This document shows positions 10,174 to 19,570 of a stretch of DNA of 46,864 bases, one piece after another (within the stretch, counting starts at the first letter, position 1; each line of letters begins with the position of its first letter). The stretch is from an uncultured Desulfobacteraceae bacterium. Lineage in GTDB: Bacteria > Desulfobacterota > Desulfobacteria > Desulfobacterales > UBA2174. Below the pieces are notes generated by a model. The model was not told where the DNA came from. It did not search any database and was given only the letters and a program-made list of their open reading frames with translations. The stretch spans positions 1 through 46,864 of the forward strand of contig CALJLV010000165.1 in NCBI GenBank assembly GCA_937982505.1, read 5' to 3'. Made by a program: the position numbers and the translations under genes.

Positions 10174-12320
10174 CATTCCTCCTTGATGCGAATCGGCAGC
10201 TTTACGGTGAAGGTCGTTCCCCGGGGCCGGCCGGGGGTCTCGGTGGTGTGGCTCTGGCACTCGATGGTGCCGCCGTAGCGGCCCACGATGCCATAGCTGA
10301 CAAAGAGTCCCAGGCCGGTGCCTTCCCCCTCGGGTTTGGTGGTGTAAAAAGGCTCGAAGATGTGGTCCAGATCCTGGGGCTGGATCCCGCAGCCCGTGTC
10401 ACGCACCCGGGCCGAAGCCCAGCGGCCGCCTTTTTCGAGCCGGGTGGTGACGGTCAAGGTGCCCCCCCCGGAGATGGCCGCCGCGGCGTTGTTGATCAGG
10501 TTCAGAAAGACCTGCTGCAGTTGACGATGGTCGCCGCTGACGGTTCCGATGGATTCGTCCAGGCTGGTATGGATCTCGATGCCGTTCATTTCCAGATTGT
10601 GACGCACCACCCGCACGATCTCCTCGATACAGCGGTTCAGATGCGCATGGTCCGGGGTGTTGCCGCGGCTGCGGGCGAAGCTGAGGAGGTTTTCCACGAT
10701 TTCCTTGCAATGGATCCCCTGGCGCTCGATGGTCTTGAGGTCCTCGTACTCCTGCGAGCCGGGCGTCTTGCCCCGCAGCAGCAGGTCGCAGAACCCGAGC
10801 ATCACCCCCAGGGGGTTGTTGATTTCGTGGGCGAAGCCGGCGGCCAGGGTGCCGATGGAGGCCAGTTTTTCCGTGTTGATCAGGTGCTGCTGCAGCTGCT
10901 TGTTCTCGGTCACGTCCCGGGCGATGCACAGCACGGCCTGAACCGATCCGGAATCGGCGCGCACCGGCATGAAATTGGCCCCCAGCCAGATGGTGCCGGC
11001 GCCCGTCTGGACTTCAAATTCGTCGCGGATGCTGCGTCCCTGCCGGAACACCTGGGCGATGTGCTCGCGCTGGCGGTCGGCCACGGCCGGGCTGAAAAGC
11101 GCATCCAGGGGCCGACCGCAGAGGTCATCCGGCTTCTGGCCGAAGAATTTGGCCGTGAAGCTGTTCACCGACAGGAAGCGGGCCTCGCTGTCGACGGTGT
11201 AGATGAAGTCTTCGGCGCTTTCCACCAGGCTGCGGTAATCTTCCTCGCTGCGCCGCAGTGCCCGGGTGCGGCTTTCCACCAGCCGTTCGAGACGCCGGGA
11301 CCAGCGCATCTCCAGGGCCACGATGGCCACCCCGGCCGCCAGGAGGATGAAAAGCCCCAGGGCCTGCAGGGACCAGAGCAGAAAGTGGCTGCGGCGCACG
11401 GCGGCCTCGATTTCACTTTCTGGGGCCACCACGGCCACCGACCAGTGCTGGGGAGGCGATGCGGACACCGTGATGGGCGAAAAGGCGATGAGCTTGATCA
11501 ACTCGCCGGTCAGTCCCCGGTGCCAGGCCGAATCGTAGATGCCGGTTCCCTCTTCACCGCGCAGCATCTGGTTTTCCTGGATTTCGTTGATCCGCTGGAA
11601 AGAGAAGCCGGGGTACTTTTCCGATCGGGCCTTGAAGGCGCTGCGGCCGATGTAGGAGGCGTCCGGGTGGTAGAGAAAGCGTCCCTGGCCGTCGATGACC
11701 CAGGCGTACCCGGTCTCGCCCGAGCGGATGTGCTTGATGAAGGGGGCCAGGAACCAGGAGACGTTGACGTGGAAAAAGATCTGTAGTCCGGTCTGATCCG
11801 CCAGGGGCGCGCCCAGGATCAGGTAGATCTCGGCGCCGTCCAGCGCCGGGGGGCTGACCCAGGTGCGCTCCTGGGCGAAGGCCTGGTTCAGGACCCTGTG
11901 GTCGGGCGGTTCGACGCGGGTTTCGGCCTCCGCCCACCGGCGGTAGGGCAGATAGACGTAACCGCGCTCGTTTTCCAGATCGACGATTTCGATGCGCCGC
12001 ACGCCGCTTTCGATGACCCGGCTGAAGGACATCTGGATCGGGATCTGCATGGCCTCCGGCGAAAAGGAATGCCGGCCGGCTTCACGGGCCAGCAACTGGA
12101 TTTCGCGTTTGAGGAAATTGAGCTCCCGTTCGATGAGGCCCTTGACGCTGCGGGCGATGACGAGCTGTTCGGCGTTGAACTGATCCTTGACGATCCGGCG
12201 CACCTCCTCTCCGGACCATCCGCTCAGGGATGCACCGATGGACAGCAGCACGACCAGGATTCCGGTCACCGCCAGAATGATCTGTTTTTCCACAACCGGC
12301 CGCTTGGTGAACTCTGTCAT
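10173..12320 (-). CDS. Membrane sensor histidine kinase with extracytoplasmic Cache-like and PAS domains
   Basis: This is the sensor kinase for the coupled NtrC-type regulator (715 residues). It has a membrane helix at 13-34 and a periplasmic region of about 270 residues resembling a double Cache sensor (blocks GETGYAWVIDGQGRFLYHPD and SPITVSASPPQHWSVAVVAPESEI). A second helix is at 312-337, then a coiled linker, a PAS domain (about 362-470), HisKA with His498 in AGFAHEINNPLG, and a HATPase domain (NLINNAAAAI, DTGCGIQ, GTGLGLFVSYGI). The frame is open 75 codons further upstream, but those residues look non-coding. ATG 12320 begins a sensible TM-containing N-terminus and has a G-rich site upstream. 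The ligand is unknown; Cache domains often bind small organic acids or amino acids. Confidence 0.88.
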
Positions 12321-12563
12321 GGCGGTGCCGATCCCCCCTGCAAAGCCCGCTGTCTCCGCCCATCGCAGGCAAAGGATGTGCCAGCGCCGAAGATGCGCCT
12401 GAGGCGCCGGCCTCGGACGGTGCCGCGGGCCGTGGATGGGGCACCGCGGGCCGCCGTTTCCCATGAAGGGGGCGGCGGCATCGCGGTGCCCAGCCGTGCC
12501 GGCGGTGTCAGGATTTTTGGCGCGGTGGAAAAATCGACCGGTCATGCCTTTCGGCGTCCGTTT

Positions 12564-14210
12564 TCAGGCGGTATCCGGTCGGAGGTCGAGCGCCGGTGCG
12601 ATCTGGCGGCGGTAAAGAGCCTCTTGTTCATCGAGAATCTCACCCAGGACGGCCATGTCGGTCATGGGATTCATCAGCACGCAGCGCAGGGCCACGACGG
12701 GCTCCGCGGCCGGGCCGGGGGGGCGGAGGCTGGTGCGCGACACGAAGCTTTTGCCCGCCTCGCGCTGCAGGCGCTGGAGACTTACATTGATGCGGTTCAG
12801 CAGCCGGTCGCGCGCTTCGGGGGACAGGGCCGGCAGTTGCGCCAGGCCCCGGGGCCGCAGCCGATAGAGCAGGATGTTGAGCTCCGGGTCGCTGAGCAGC
12901 TCGAAATCCGGCCGCCGGCGGATCTCCTCGGCAAAGGCCCGGGCGGTCTCGATGCCATGGTCGATGAGCAGGGCGTAGCCGCGGCTGCCCATGATCTTCA
13001 GGGCGCTGTGCAGGATCAGGGAGGACGCCTCGCGGCTGCCGCACAGGGAGCGGATCCCCAGGTCCACCGAACCGGGGCGGTTGACGTAGCGGGCATGGTA
13101 GGCCACGGCGTCCATGGCTCGCGGATCGCGAAAGTAGACCATCCCGCAGCTCATGGGCATGTAAAACTGCTTGTGACCGTCGATGGTGACCGAATCGGCC
13201 CCTTCGATGCCCGCCAGCAGATGGCGATAGGTGGGCGACATGAGGGTGGGGCCGCCCCAGGCGGCGTCCACGTGGAAATGGATCCGGTGTTCGGCGCAGA
13301 TCTCGCCCAGACGGGGCAAAGGATCGATGCCGCCGGTCTCGGTGCTGCCGGCCACCCCCACCAGGGCCATGACCCGGGTGGGGCCTTTCTCGGCCTGCAG
13401 ATCCCGCAAGACGGCGTTCAGGGCTCTGAGATCCACGCGGTGGCGATGGTCCACGGCCAGGGCGATGACGTTGGCATGGCCGATACCCAGAACCCCGGCG
13501 GCCTTGCGCAGGCTGTGGTGAGCCAGAGCGGAAGCCAGCACCACGACACGCCGGAGTCCATGGGCGGCCAGGGCGGCGGAGAGCCCCTCGGATTCGACTC
13601 CCGAAAACCCGGGCAGGGGGCCCAGGAGCCGGTTGCGCGCCACCCACAGAGCAGTAAGATTGGCCAGGGTACCGTCCTCCACGAAGGTGCCCAGGGCCGT
13701 TTCCGGATTTTGCACATGGCCGGCGTAAAAATCGTCGCCGCGGCGGAAAATGAGGCGGTGGATCTTGGCCAGGACCTGTTTTTCCAGCACGGATACGACT
13801 TTGGAGGTTTCCACCTTGACCACGTTCTGGTTCAGGGCAGCCACGATGGTTTTCAGGTGCACCATGAAAAAGGGGATCGCGGCGGTCATGTGACCCACGA
13901 AATAGGGCGAGGCCACGTTGACCGCATGGGGTGCGATTTCTTCGATCAGTTCCGTGATGATTTCGGCCAGCTTCTTTTCCGGATGTTCGGCGATGGCCAC
14001 ATTGGTGAAGCGTGCGGACAGATCCCTCAGGGACGCCTCCCGGGTGATGCCCACATGGGATTGGAGAAAGTCCTGCAGGCCGAAAAGGATCGGCTCCATA
14101 TACTTGAACAGGGCGCCGCGGGCGGCTTCGCTTTCCGGCTTGAGAAAGGTGCGCTGGAGCGTCGACCAGTCGGCCACCAGGGGTCGGGACAGATGATTGT
14201 GGGTCGTCAT
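12564..14210 (-). CDS. panP: PLP-dependent group II decarboxylase, PanP-like (putative aspartate 1-decarboxylase)
   Basis: This is a 548-residue pyridoxal-phosphate decarboxylase of the glutamate/aromatic decarboxylase fold. The N-terminal block (SLRDLSARFTNVAIAE), PHAVNVASPYFVGHMTAAIP and ALNQNVVKVETSK resemble the Vibrio PanP family, described as making beta-alanine from aspartate when PanD is absent. The PLP lysine is Lys347 in TIDGHKQFY, and the conserved aspartate is in FHVDAAWGG (315). ATG 14210 gives the length usual for PanP; the open frame extends 22 codons further without supporting features. The substrate is inferred from family resemblance only. Glutamate, aromatic amino acids or cysteine sulfinate are alternatives. 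It is transcribed divergently from the SDR cluster. Confidence 0.75.
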   Translation of the reverse strand: MTTHNHLSRPLVADWSTLQRTFLKPESEAARGALFKYMEPILFGLQDFLQSHVGITREASLRDLSARFTNVAIAEHPEKKLAEIITELIEEIAPHAVNVASPYFVGHMTAAIPFFMVHLKTIVAALNQNVVKVETSKVVSVLEKQVLAKIHRLIFRRGDDFYAGHVQNPETALGTFVEDGTLANLTALWVARNRLLGPLPGFSGVESEGLSAALAAHGLRRVVVLASALAHHSLRKAAGVLGIGHANVIALAVDHRHRVDLRALNAVLRDLQAEKGPTRVMALVGVAGSTETGGIDPLPRLGEICAEHRIHFHVDAAWGGPTLMSPTYRHLLAGIEGADSVTIDGHKQFYMPMSCGMVYFRDPRAMDAVAYHARYVNRPGSVDLGIRSLCGSREASSLILHSALKIMGSRGYALLIDHGIETARAFAEEIRRRPDFELLSDPELNILLYRLRPRGLAQLPALSPEARDRLLNRINVSLQRLQREAGKSFVSRTSLRPPGPAAEPVVALRCVLMNPMTDMAVLGEILDEQEALYRRQIAPALDLRPDTA

Positions 14211-14401
14211 GGCCTGCTTTCCCGATGGCGTGAAGATCCAGGGCCGGGCGCCGGTGACGGCGCTGTGCGCCCGCAAGGTCCACCCTCCCGCGGCACAGGC
14301 CGATCAGGGCGGTGGCGGGGGCGGCGGCAGCACTCGTATCACAGTACGGTTTTTTTTGGGAGCTTTTCGCGCCCTGCGCGCCGACTCCCACTGTTTGCCG
14401 C

Positions 14402-14429
14402 TTGCAAAAGCCCGATGACGTGGTATAGT
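14402..14429 (+). promoter_or_regulatory. Putative sigma-70 promoter of the SDR/ThDP/BASS/TetR cluster
   Basis: A -35-like TTGCAA (14402-14407) and a -10 TATAGT (14424-14429) are separated by 16 bases, placing a start near 14436, about 43 bases ahead of the SDR start codon. It lies in the divergent gap between the decarboxylase and the SDR, and the local sequence is more AT-rich than its surroundings. The -10 matches 5 of 6 consensus bases and the -35 matches 4 of 6. The TetR protein at the end of the cluster is the obvious candidate regulator, but I see no convincing operator palindrome. Confidence 0.5.
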
Positions 14430-14478
14430 CGAGCACCATTCTAAAAACGAACAATGTTTATCAAAAAGGGGGCGTCAA

Positions 14479-15315
14479 ATGTATGCGGATCTCAGCGGCA
14501 AGACGGCTCTGATCACCGGGGCCGGCAAGAGGACCGGCATCGGATATGGCATCGCCGACGCCCTGGCCGGCTGCGGGGCCAACCTGATCCTGGCGGATCT
14601 GGGCCCGGAAGGGGGTCGAGGTGGGCAGCACGGTGCGGCAGCCCCGGTAGCACTCGAACAGATCGCCGCCGAACTGGCCCGGGACCATGGGGTGCGGACC
14701 CTGCCCGTGGCCGTGGATGTCACCGACCCCGAGGCCATCTCTGCCATGGTGGCGCAAATCGCCTCTGTTTTCGAACAGGTCCATGTCCTGTGCAACAACG
14801 CCGGGGCCTCCTTCGGCGTGCCCAACACCTTCTACAGCTACGACGAAACAGACTGGATGCGCACCATCGACGTCAACCTGCACAGCGTGTTTCGCGTCAC
14901 CCGGGCGCTGCTGCCCCTGATGCGCGGCAGCCGCGGGAGCATCGTGAACACCGCCTCGCGGGCCGGAAAAGTGCCGCCCCTGTTCAACGGGGCCTACGCG
15001 GTGGCCAAGGCGGGGGTCATCATGCTCACCAAGGTGATGGCCCTGGAACTGGCCGGCGAGGGGCTGCGGGTCAACGCGGTCTGCCCGGGCCAGATCATGA
15101 CCGATTTAGAACGCTGGCGCTTCGGGCTGGAGGCCCAGTTTTTCAACTCGACCCCGGCCGAACGCGAAGCCGAAATGTGCAAGACCATTCCGCTGGGCCG
15201 GATCGGCGATGCGGCCGAGGTCGGGCGGCTGGTGGCTTTTCTGGCCTCGGATGCCTCTTCCTACATGACCGGGCAGGCCGTCAACATCACCGGCGGGCAG
15301 TTAATGGAGCTATAG
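14479..15315 (+). CDS. SDR-family NAD(P)-dependent oxidoreductase
   Basis: This is a classical short-chain dehydrogenase/reductase of 278 residues. The cofactor loop is TGAGKRTGIG (14-23, a slightly expanded TGxxxGIG), followed by NNAG (106-109), the catalytic Ser160 in NTAS, and Tyr173/Lys177 in YAVAK. The C-terminal ITGGQ block is standard. An AAGGGGG lies six bases before the ATG. It is the first gene after the promoter at 14402, with a ThDP enzyme, a BASS transporter and a TetR regulator downstream. The substrate is not readable; the context suggests a hydroxy or oxo acid (or its thioester). The cofactor preference is uncertain. The stop is TAG. Confidence 0.9.
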   Translation: MYADLSGKTALITGAGKRTGIGYGIADALAGCGANLILADLGPEGGRGGQHGAAAPVALEQIAAELARDHGVRTLPVAVDVTDPEAISAMVAQIASVFEQVHVLCNNAGASFGVPNTFYSYDETDWMRTIDVNLHSVFRVTRALLPLMRGSRGSIVNTASRAGKVPPLFNGAYAVAKAGVIMLTKVMALELAGEGLRVNAVCPGQIMTDLERWRFGLEAQFFNSTPAEREAEMCKTIPLGRIGDAAEVGRLVAFLASDASSYMTGQAVNITGGQLMEL

Positions 15316-15454
15316 AACCGCATGGGGCCGCGGATTCAGCCGGCCCCTCAAGATCCGTCCAAAGGTTTCGGCCAAACGCCCATCTGCCTGGTGTGGATGC
15401 CGGCTTGGGCGGAAAGTATCCATTTTCGTTTTTATTCAGCGAGGAGGCAAAATC

Positions 15455-17152
15455 ATGGGAATCGTCACCGGCGGTCAACTCGCCGCCCAGGCGCTCACGG
15501 CCCGCGGGGTCGAGAAGATCTTCACCCTCAGCGGCGGACACATCACCCCCATTTACCAGTACCTGGAAAACACGTCCGTTCGCCTGGTGGACACCCGCCA
15601 CGAACAGGCGGCCCTTTTCATGGCCGAAGCCTGGGGCAAGATGACCCGCAGGGCTGCGGTGGCCATGGTCACGGCCGGTCCCGGCTTTACCAACGCCTTG
15701 ACCGGAGTGGCCAGCGCCTTCCAGTCCAACACCCCCGTGGTGCTCATCTGCGGCGCGGTGGGGCTCGAAACGCGCGAAAAGCTCGACCTCCAGGACATGA
15801 GCCAGGAACCGGTGATCCGGCCGATGGTCAAAAAGACCCTGGTATGCCTGAAGCCCGAACGGGTGCCGGAGTTTGTGGAGATGGCCTTTCGCCATGCCGA
15901 GAGCGGCCGTCCGGGACCGGTCTATCTGGAAATCCCGGTGGATGTGCTCAACGCCAAGGTGGACGAGGGCGGCGTACACAGGGCCGCCACCGAGGTGGTG
16001 TCGCGGCCGGTGGACCGGCAAGGGGTCGACCGGCTCGTCGAGATGCTCGGCCGGGCGCAGAAGCCCTTGATCATCGGCGGCACCGGGATCTGGCAGGCCG
16101 AGGCCGGCGCGAGTCTGGAGCGTTTTATCGAAGCGGCCGGTATTCCGTTGTTCACCTCGCTGTCCGGGCGCGGCGTGGTGTCCGACCATCACCCGCTCTG
16201 CTTCGAGGGCGCTCTGGCGATCCGTCCCGGAGGGGCCTTTGCCGCCTACCTGGAGACCGATCTGGTGATCTTGCTCGGCACCCGGGTGGGACTCTACTAC
16301 ATGTTCGGCCAGATCTTCCATCCCCGGGCGTCCATCGTCCAGGTGGATATCTGCGCCGAGGAGCTGGGCCGCAACCGCAGGGTCGACCTGCCCATCGTTA
16401 GCGATGCCGGAGCCTTCATGGATGAACTCAACCGGCGCCTGGAGGCCGCGGGTAGCGCGGCGGCGCTGCGCGAGCGGTTCGCCCCCTGGGTCGAAACCCT
16501 GAAAAAGGCCCATGCCGACGGCAAAGCCACGGCTGAAAAAGACTGGTCAAAGGATTCGGCGCCGATTCACCCCTTGCGCCTGGCCCGGGAGATCGACCGG
16601 TTTATGGATCGAGAGGACGATGTGGTGGTCGCCGACGGCGGCGACACGACCACCTGGATGGGAATGACGCGCACCTGCAAACGATCCGGGCACTATCTCG
16701 ACTATGGCATCTTCGGCTCCCTGGGCGTTGGCTTGCCCTATGCCCTGGCCGCCCAACTGCGCTATCCCGACAGCCGGGTGGTGCTGGTCACCGGGGACGG
16801 ATCGGTGGGGTTCAATTTCATGGAATTCGAAAATGCCCTGCGCAAACGGCTGCCCATCGTCGTGGTGATCTGCAACGACCTGGGCTGGGGCATGATCCGC
16901 CACAGTCAAGAGATCCGCCTCGGGCATGCCATCGCGGACGGGACCTGGATCGGACGGGTCGACTATCACAAGATGGTCGAGGCCCTGGGCGGGTTCGGGA
17001 CTCTGGTGGAAGCGCCTGAACAGATTCGCCCGGCTCTGGAGGCGGCCTTCGCTTCCGGTAAAACCGCCTGCATCAACGTGATGACCGACACGACCACGGT
17101 CAGCCCGGGCAGCATCGCCCTTGCCAATGTGGGGGCTTACAAGGCGGGATGA
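15455..17152 (+). CDS. Thiamine-diphosphate-dependent enzyme, acetolactate synthase-like superfamily
   Basis: This 565-residue protein has the three-domain ThDP layout: Pyr domain (1-~170), central Rossmann domain (~195-330) and PP domain (~370-540). The activating glutamate is Glu50 in TRHEQAA. The Mg/ThDP motif starts at GDGS (about 447) and ends at the ICND about 30 residues later. It resembles acetolactate synthase large subunits, oxalyl-CoA decarboxylase and 2-hydroxyacyl-CoA lyase. No small regulatory subunit follows, which argues against biosynthetic IlvB. A GAGGAGG lies seven bases before the ATG. Neighbours (SDR, BASS carrier, TetR) suggest cleavage or decarboxylation of an imported oxo or hydroxy acid. 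The exact reaction is unknown. Confidence 0.85.
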   Translation: MGIVTGGQLAAQALTARGVEKIFTLSGGHITPIYQYLENTSVRLVDTRHEQAALFMAEAWGKMTRRAAVAMVTAGPGFTNALTGVASAFQSNTPVVLICGAVGLETREKLDLQDMSQEPVIRPMVKKTLVCLKPERVPEFVEMAFRHAESGRPGPVYLEIPVDVLNAKVDEGGVHRAATEVVSRPVDRQGVDRLVEMLGRAQKPLIIGGTGIWQAEAGASLERFIEAAGIPLFTSLSGRGVVSDHHPLCFEGALAIRPGGAFAAYLETDLVILLGTRVGLYYMFGQIFHPRASIVQVDICAEELGRNRRVDLPIVSDAGAFMDELNRRLEAAGSAAALRERFAPWVETLKKAHADGKATAEKDWSKDSAPIHPLRLAREIDRFMDREDDVVVADGGDTTTWMGMTRTCKRSGHYLDYGIFGSLGVGLPYALAAQLRYPDSRVVLVTGDGSVGFNFMEFENALRKRLPIVVVICNDLGWGMIRHSQEIRLGHAIADGTWIGRVDYHKMVEALGGFGTLVEAPEQIRPALEAAFASGKTACINVMTDTTTVSPGSIALANVGAYKAG

Positions 17153-17214
17153 GTTCGTTGCGACGGATCGGAGGCCTGTTTTTTCAGGAGCGCTGAGCGC
17201 CGGAGGACCCTTCC

Positions 17215-18162
17215 ATGGACATGGCGACCATCGATCAGGTACATCTCAACTTCAATCCCCAGGGTCTGATGGTGATCAACGCCGCCATCGGGCTGATGAT
17301 GCTCGGTGTCGCCCTGGATCTGAAACTCGACGATTTCAAACGAATCGTCAAAAGCCCCAAGGCCCCCGGCATCGGGATGGCGGCCCAGTTCATCCTCCTG
17401 CCGGCCTTCACGTTTCTGCTTACCTTGATCATCAGGCCACACCCGAGCATGGCGCTGGGGATGATTCTGGTGGCGGCCTGCCCCGGCGGCAACCTCTCCA
17501 ACATCATCACCTATCTGGCCAGGGGCAACTGCGCCGTGTCGATCACCATGACGGCGCTTTCCACGGCCGCGGCCATCTTCATGACCCCCTTGAACCTCTC
17601 GATCTGGGGCGGGCTGAATCCGGACACGGCCGCCATCCTGCGCCAGGTGCGCCTCAGCCCGATGGACGTGTTCACCACGGTTTTCATCATCCTGGGCATC
17701 CCGCTGCTCGTCGGGCTCTTTCTCGGCCGGCGGTTTCCGGGCCTGGCCGACCGGGTCCGGAAGCCCTTCAAGATCTTTTCGCTGGGCTTTTTCATCCTCA
17801 TCGTCCTGGGCGCCCTGGGCGCCAATTGGTCCAATTTCCTGAGCTATGTGGGGCTTGTGGTGTTGGCGGTCTTTCTGCACAACCTGTTGGCCCTCAACAT
17901 CGGCTATTGGACTGCCCGTCTGGCGCGGCTGCCCATCCGCGACTGCCGGGCGGTTTGCATTGAGGTGGGGATCCAGAACTCGGCGCTGGGCCTGGTGCTG
18001 GTGTTCAATTTTTTCGACGGCCTGGGGGGAATGGCGATCCTGGTGGCCTGGTGGGGGATCTGGCACATCATCGCCGGCCTTAGCGCCGCCTTGCTCTTTT
18101 CACGCCAGTCGCTGCCGGCCCTGGAGGCCGGGGGCCTCGATCCGGTCCAGCCGGGAGCTTGA
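17215..18162 (+). CDS. Bile acid:sodium symporter (BASS) family transporter
   Basis: This inner-membrane carrier (315 residues) has about nine or ten hydrophobic helices. BASS signatures are CPGGNLSN (89-96) and a VGIQNSALGLVL block (about 249-260) in the two discontinuous helices that bind sodium and substrate. Family members move organic anions such as bile acids, pyruvate, 2-keto acids or pantoate with sodium. Its place after the SDR and ThDP enzyme suggests it imports, or exports, the acid they handle. A GGAGG precedes the ATG. The gap from the ThDP gene is 62 bases and to the TetR gene only 12, so they are probably co-transcribed. Confidence 0.9.
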   Translation: MDMATIDQVHLNFNPQGLMVINAAIGLMMLGVALDLKLDDFKRIVKSPKAPGIGMAAQFILLPAFTFLLTLIIRPHPSMALGMILVAACPGGNLSNIITYLARGNCAVSITMTALSTAAAIFMTPLNLSIWGGLNPDTAAILRQVRLSPMDVFTTVFIILGIPLLVGLFLGRRFPGLADRVRKPFKIFSLGFFILIVLGALGANWSNFLSYVGLVVLAVFLHNLLALNIGYWTARLARLPIRDCRAVCIEVGIQNSALGLVLVFNFFDGLGGMAILVAWWGIWHIIAGLSAALLFSRQSLPALEAGGLDPVQPGA

Positions 18163-18174
18163 AGAGGAGGGCCG

Positions 18175-18810
18175 GTGGGCACAGCCGAACGCAGGACACG
18201 CGAGCGCCAGGCACGGCGCCAGCAGATTTTGGATGTGGCGCGCCGCCTGCTCCTGGAAAAGGGGCTGCGGGCCGCCTCGATCAACCAGATCGCCCGGGCC
18301 GCCGAACTGGGAGTGGGAACGATCTATTTTTACTACCGCAGCAAGGAGGAGATCTTCGCCGAACTGCAGCAGGAAGGGCTGGATCTGCTTGCCGAGCGGA
18401 TTCACCAGGCCCAGGCGGCCGTCGCCGAGCCGGCCGACAAGCTGCGCCGGGCGGCTGCCGCCATGCTGGCCTTCAGCCGGGAAAATCGTGACTACTTTGA
18501 TGTGATTAACTGTTTTCTGACCAATCCCCAGATCCTCTTCGAAACCTCTCTCAAGGGTGAAATCGACCGCCACGGCACGCGCATCATCGGGCAGATTTCA
18601 GACCTGGTCCGCAGCGGACAGATTCAGGGCGCCTTCGATGGCCGCATCGATGCGCGCCGTTTTGCCGTTCTCTTTGCGGCCGCCGTCCACGGGCTGATCC
18701 AGTATCGCAAACTGGAGGGGACCGTGCTCCAAGGCCTGGCCTTCGACGCGGTTTTCGCCGGCGCCGTCGACCACTTGGTGGCCAGTCTCACCTTCCCACC
18801 GAGGGACTGA
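18175..18810 (+). CDS. TetR/AcrR-family transcriptional regulator
   Basis: This is a 211-residue one-component repressor-type protein. The N-terminal HTH (about 8-55) contains RRQQILDVARRLLLEKGL, INQIARAAELGVGTIYFYYRSKEEIF, the standard TetR pattern. The C-terminal ligand domain is helical and not assignable to a ligand. The start is GTG 18175 with GAGGAGG four bases upstream. It ends the SDR/ThDP/BASS cluster and probably controls it in response to the substrate or a thioester derivative; that is inference from position. Confidence 0.9.
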   Translation: MGTAERRTRERQARRQQILDVARRLLLEKGLRAASINQIARAAELGVGTIYFYYRSKEEIFAELQQEGLDLLAERIHQAQAAVAEPADKLRRAAAAMLAFSRENRDYFDVINCFLTNPQILFETSLKGEIDRHGTRIIGQISDLVRSGQIQGAFDGRIDARRFAVLFAAAVHGLIQYRKLEGTVLQGLAFDAVFAGAVDHLVASLTFPPRD

Positions 18811-18833
18811 AACGGGACCGCCGATGCGGGCAT

Positions 18834-19535
18834 CTACCTGGACAGACGGCGAATGGTCACATGGCGACGGTTGGGGGCAAACCAGGCGTAGCGGCCCGGG
18901 AGAATGCCCTCCACCCCGCTGATGAAGGCTTCGATCAGCGCCGGTGCCTTGTCGGCCAGGTCGAAGACCAGACTGCGGCCGATGGCCCGCTGCCGGTAAT
19001 GGTCAATGCGGTGCCCGGATCGGTTGACCAGGGAGAGATAGGCTGCCAGGTTGGCGTCCCGGAACCCGCGCAGGAGGGCCTCCACGCGATCTCTTTCCAC
19101 CGGATCGGGGGCATCGCCGCCCCCTGCTTCTGGCGTTTTGGGCATCAGGGCCATACTGACGGTTTCGCTTCGCCGCTCGAGGCTGCGGCATTCGTGCTGG
19201 ACCCACTCGAGGCGGGTCACGGGCAGGGACTTGGCCGCCGCGACCAAATCGGCGGTCATGCGGTCGCACAGGGTACGCAGGCGGCGCAGGCTGTCGAGGT
19301 CCAGGGGTCGCTCGTCGGGCAGCGCGCCGAGGGAGGTCTTGGGCCAGCGGCTGCCCGGCGCTTCGGGAGGAAGGTCTCTGAGGGCCTGGCGGATGTGTTG
19401 CTTGAGATTGGCCAGGCTTGGGCTGAACCCCTGGTACACCAGGATCGGGACCCCGTGCCAGCCGATCATGAAGGCTCGCGGGATCAGGGTGGTGGCCGGA
19501 TGCCGGGCCACGATGCCGGTGATGGTTGTCCGCAT
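18834..19535 (-). CDS. Protein of unknown function
   Basis: I do not recognise this 233-residue protein. It is arginine-rich and has no signal peptide or membrane helix. The N-terminal third has a conserved-looking stretch (SRWPKTSLGALPD) followed by LDSLRRLRTLC, and a helical middle with the pair CRSLERRSETVSMALMP. The C-terminus has a GVEGILPGRYAWFAPNRRHVTIRRLSR tail. It is the last gene of a six-gene minus-strand run beginning at 22865, 35 bases after rlmI. Codon use and GC content match the neighbours, so it is likely a real gene. It converges with the TetR gene. Confidence 0.7.
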   Translation of the reverse strand: MRTTITGIVARHPATTLIPRAFMIGWHGVPILVYQGFSPSLANLKQHIRQALRDLPPEAPGSRWPKTSLGALPDERPLDLDSLRRLRTLCDRMTADLVAAAKSLPVTRLEWVQHECRSLERRSETVSMALMPKTPEAGGGDAPDPVERDRVEALLRGFRDANLAAYLSLVNRSGHRIDHYRQRAIGRSLVFDLADKAPALIEAFISGVEGILPGRYAWFAPNRRHVTIRRLSR

Positions 19536-19570
19536 GATCTGTCCTGAAAAGGCCCTTGTTCGCCTGCCGG

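Noticed and set aside
10248..11786. Long plus-strand open frame opposite the histidine kinase
   Set aside because: It is a shadow frame caused by high GC content. The minus strand carries recognisable HisKA, HATPase and PAS motifs; the plus-strand translation has none.
11898..14444. 848-codon plus-strand open frame across the decarboxylase and part of the kinase
   Set aside because: The opposite strand encodes a clear PLP decarboxylase and kinase. The long plus frame is rich in Gly, His and Gln and has no domain pattern.
14442..14460. AAAC...GTTT as a TetR operator ahead of the SDR gene
   Set aside because: Only four bases pair on each side around a seven-base centre. That is too weak to separate from chance in an AT-rich stretch.
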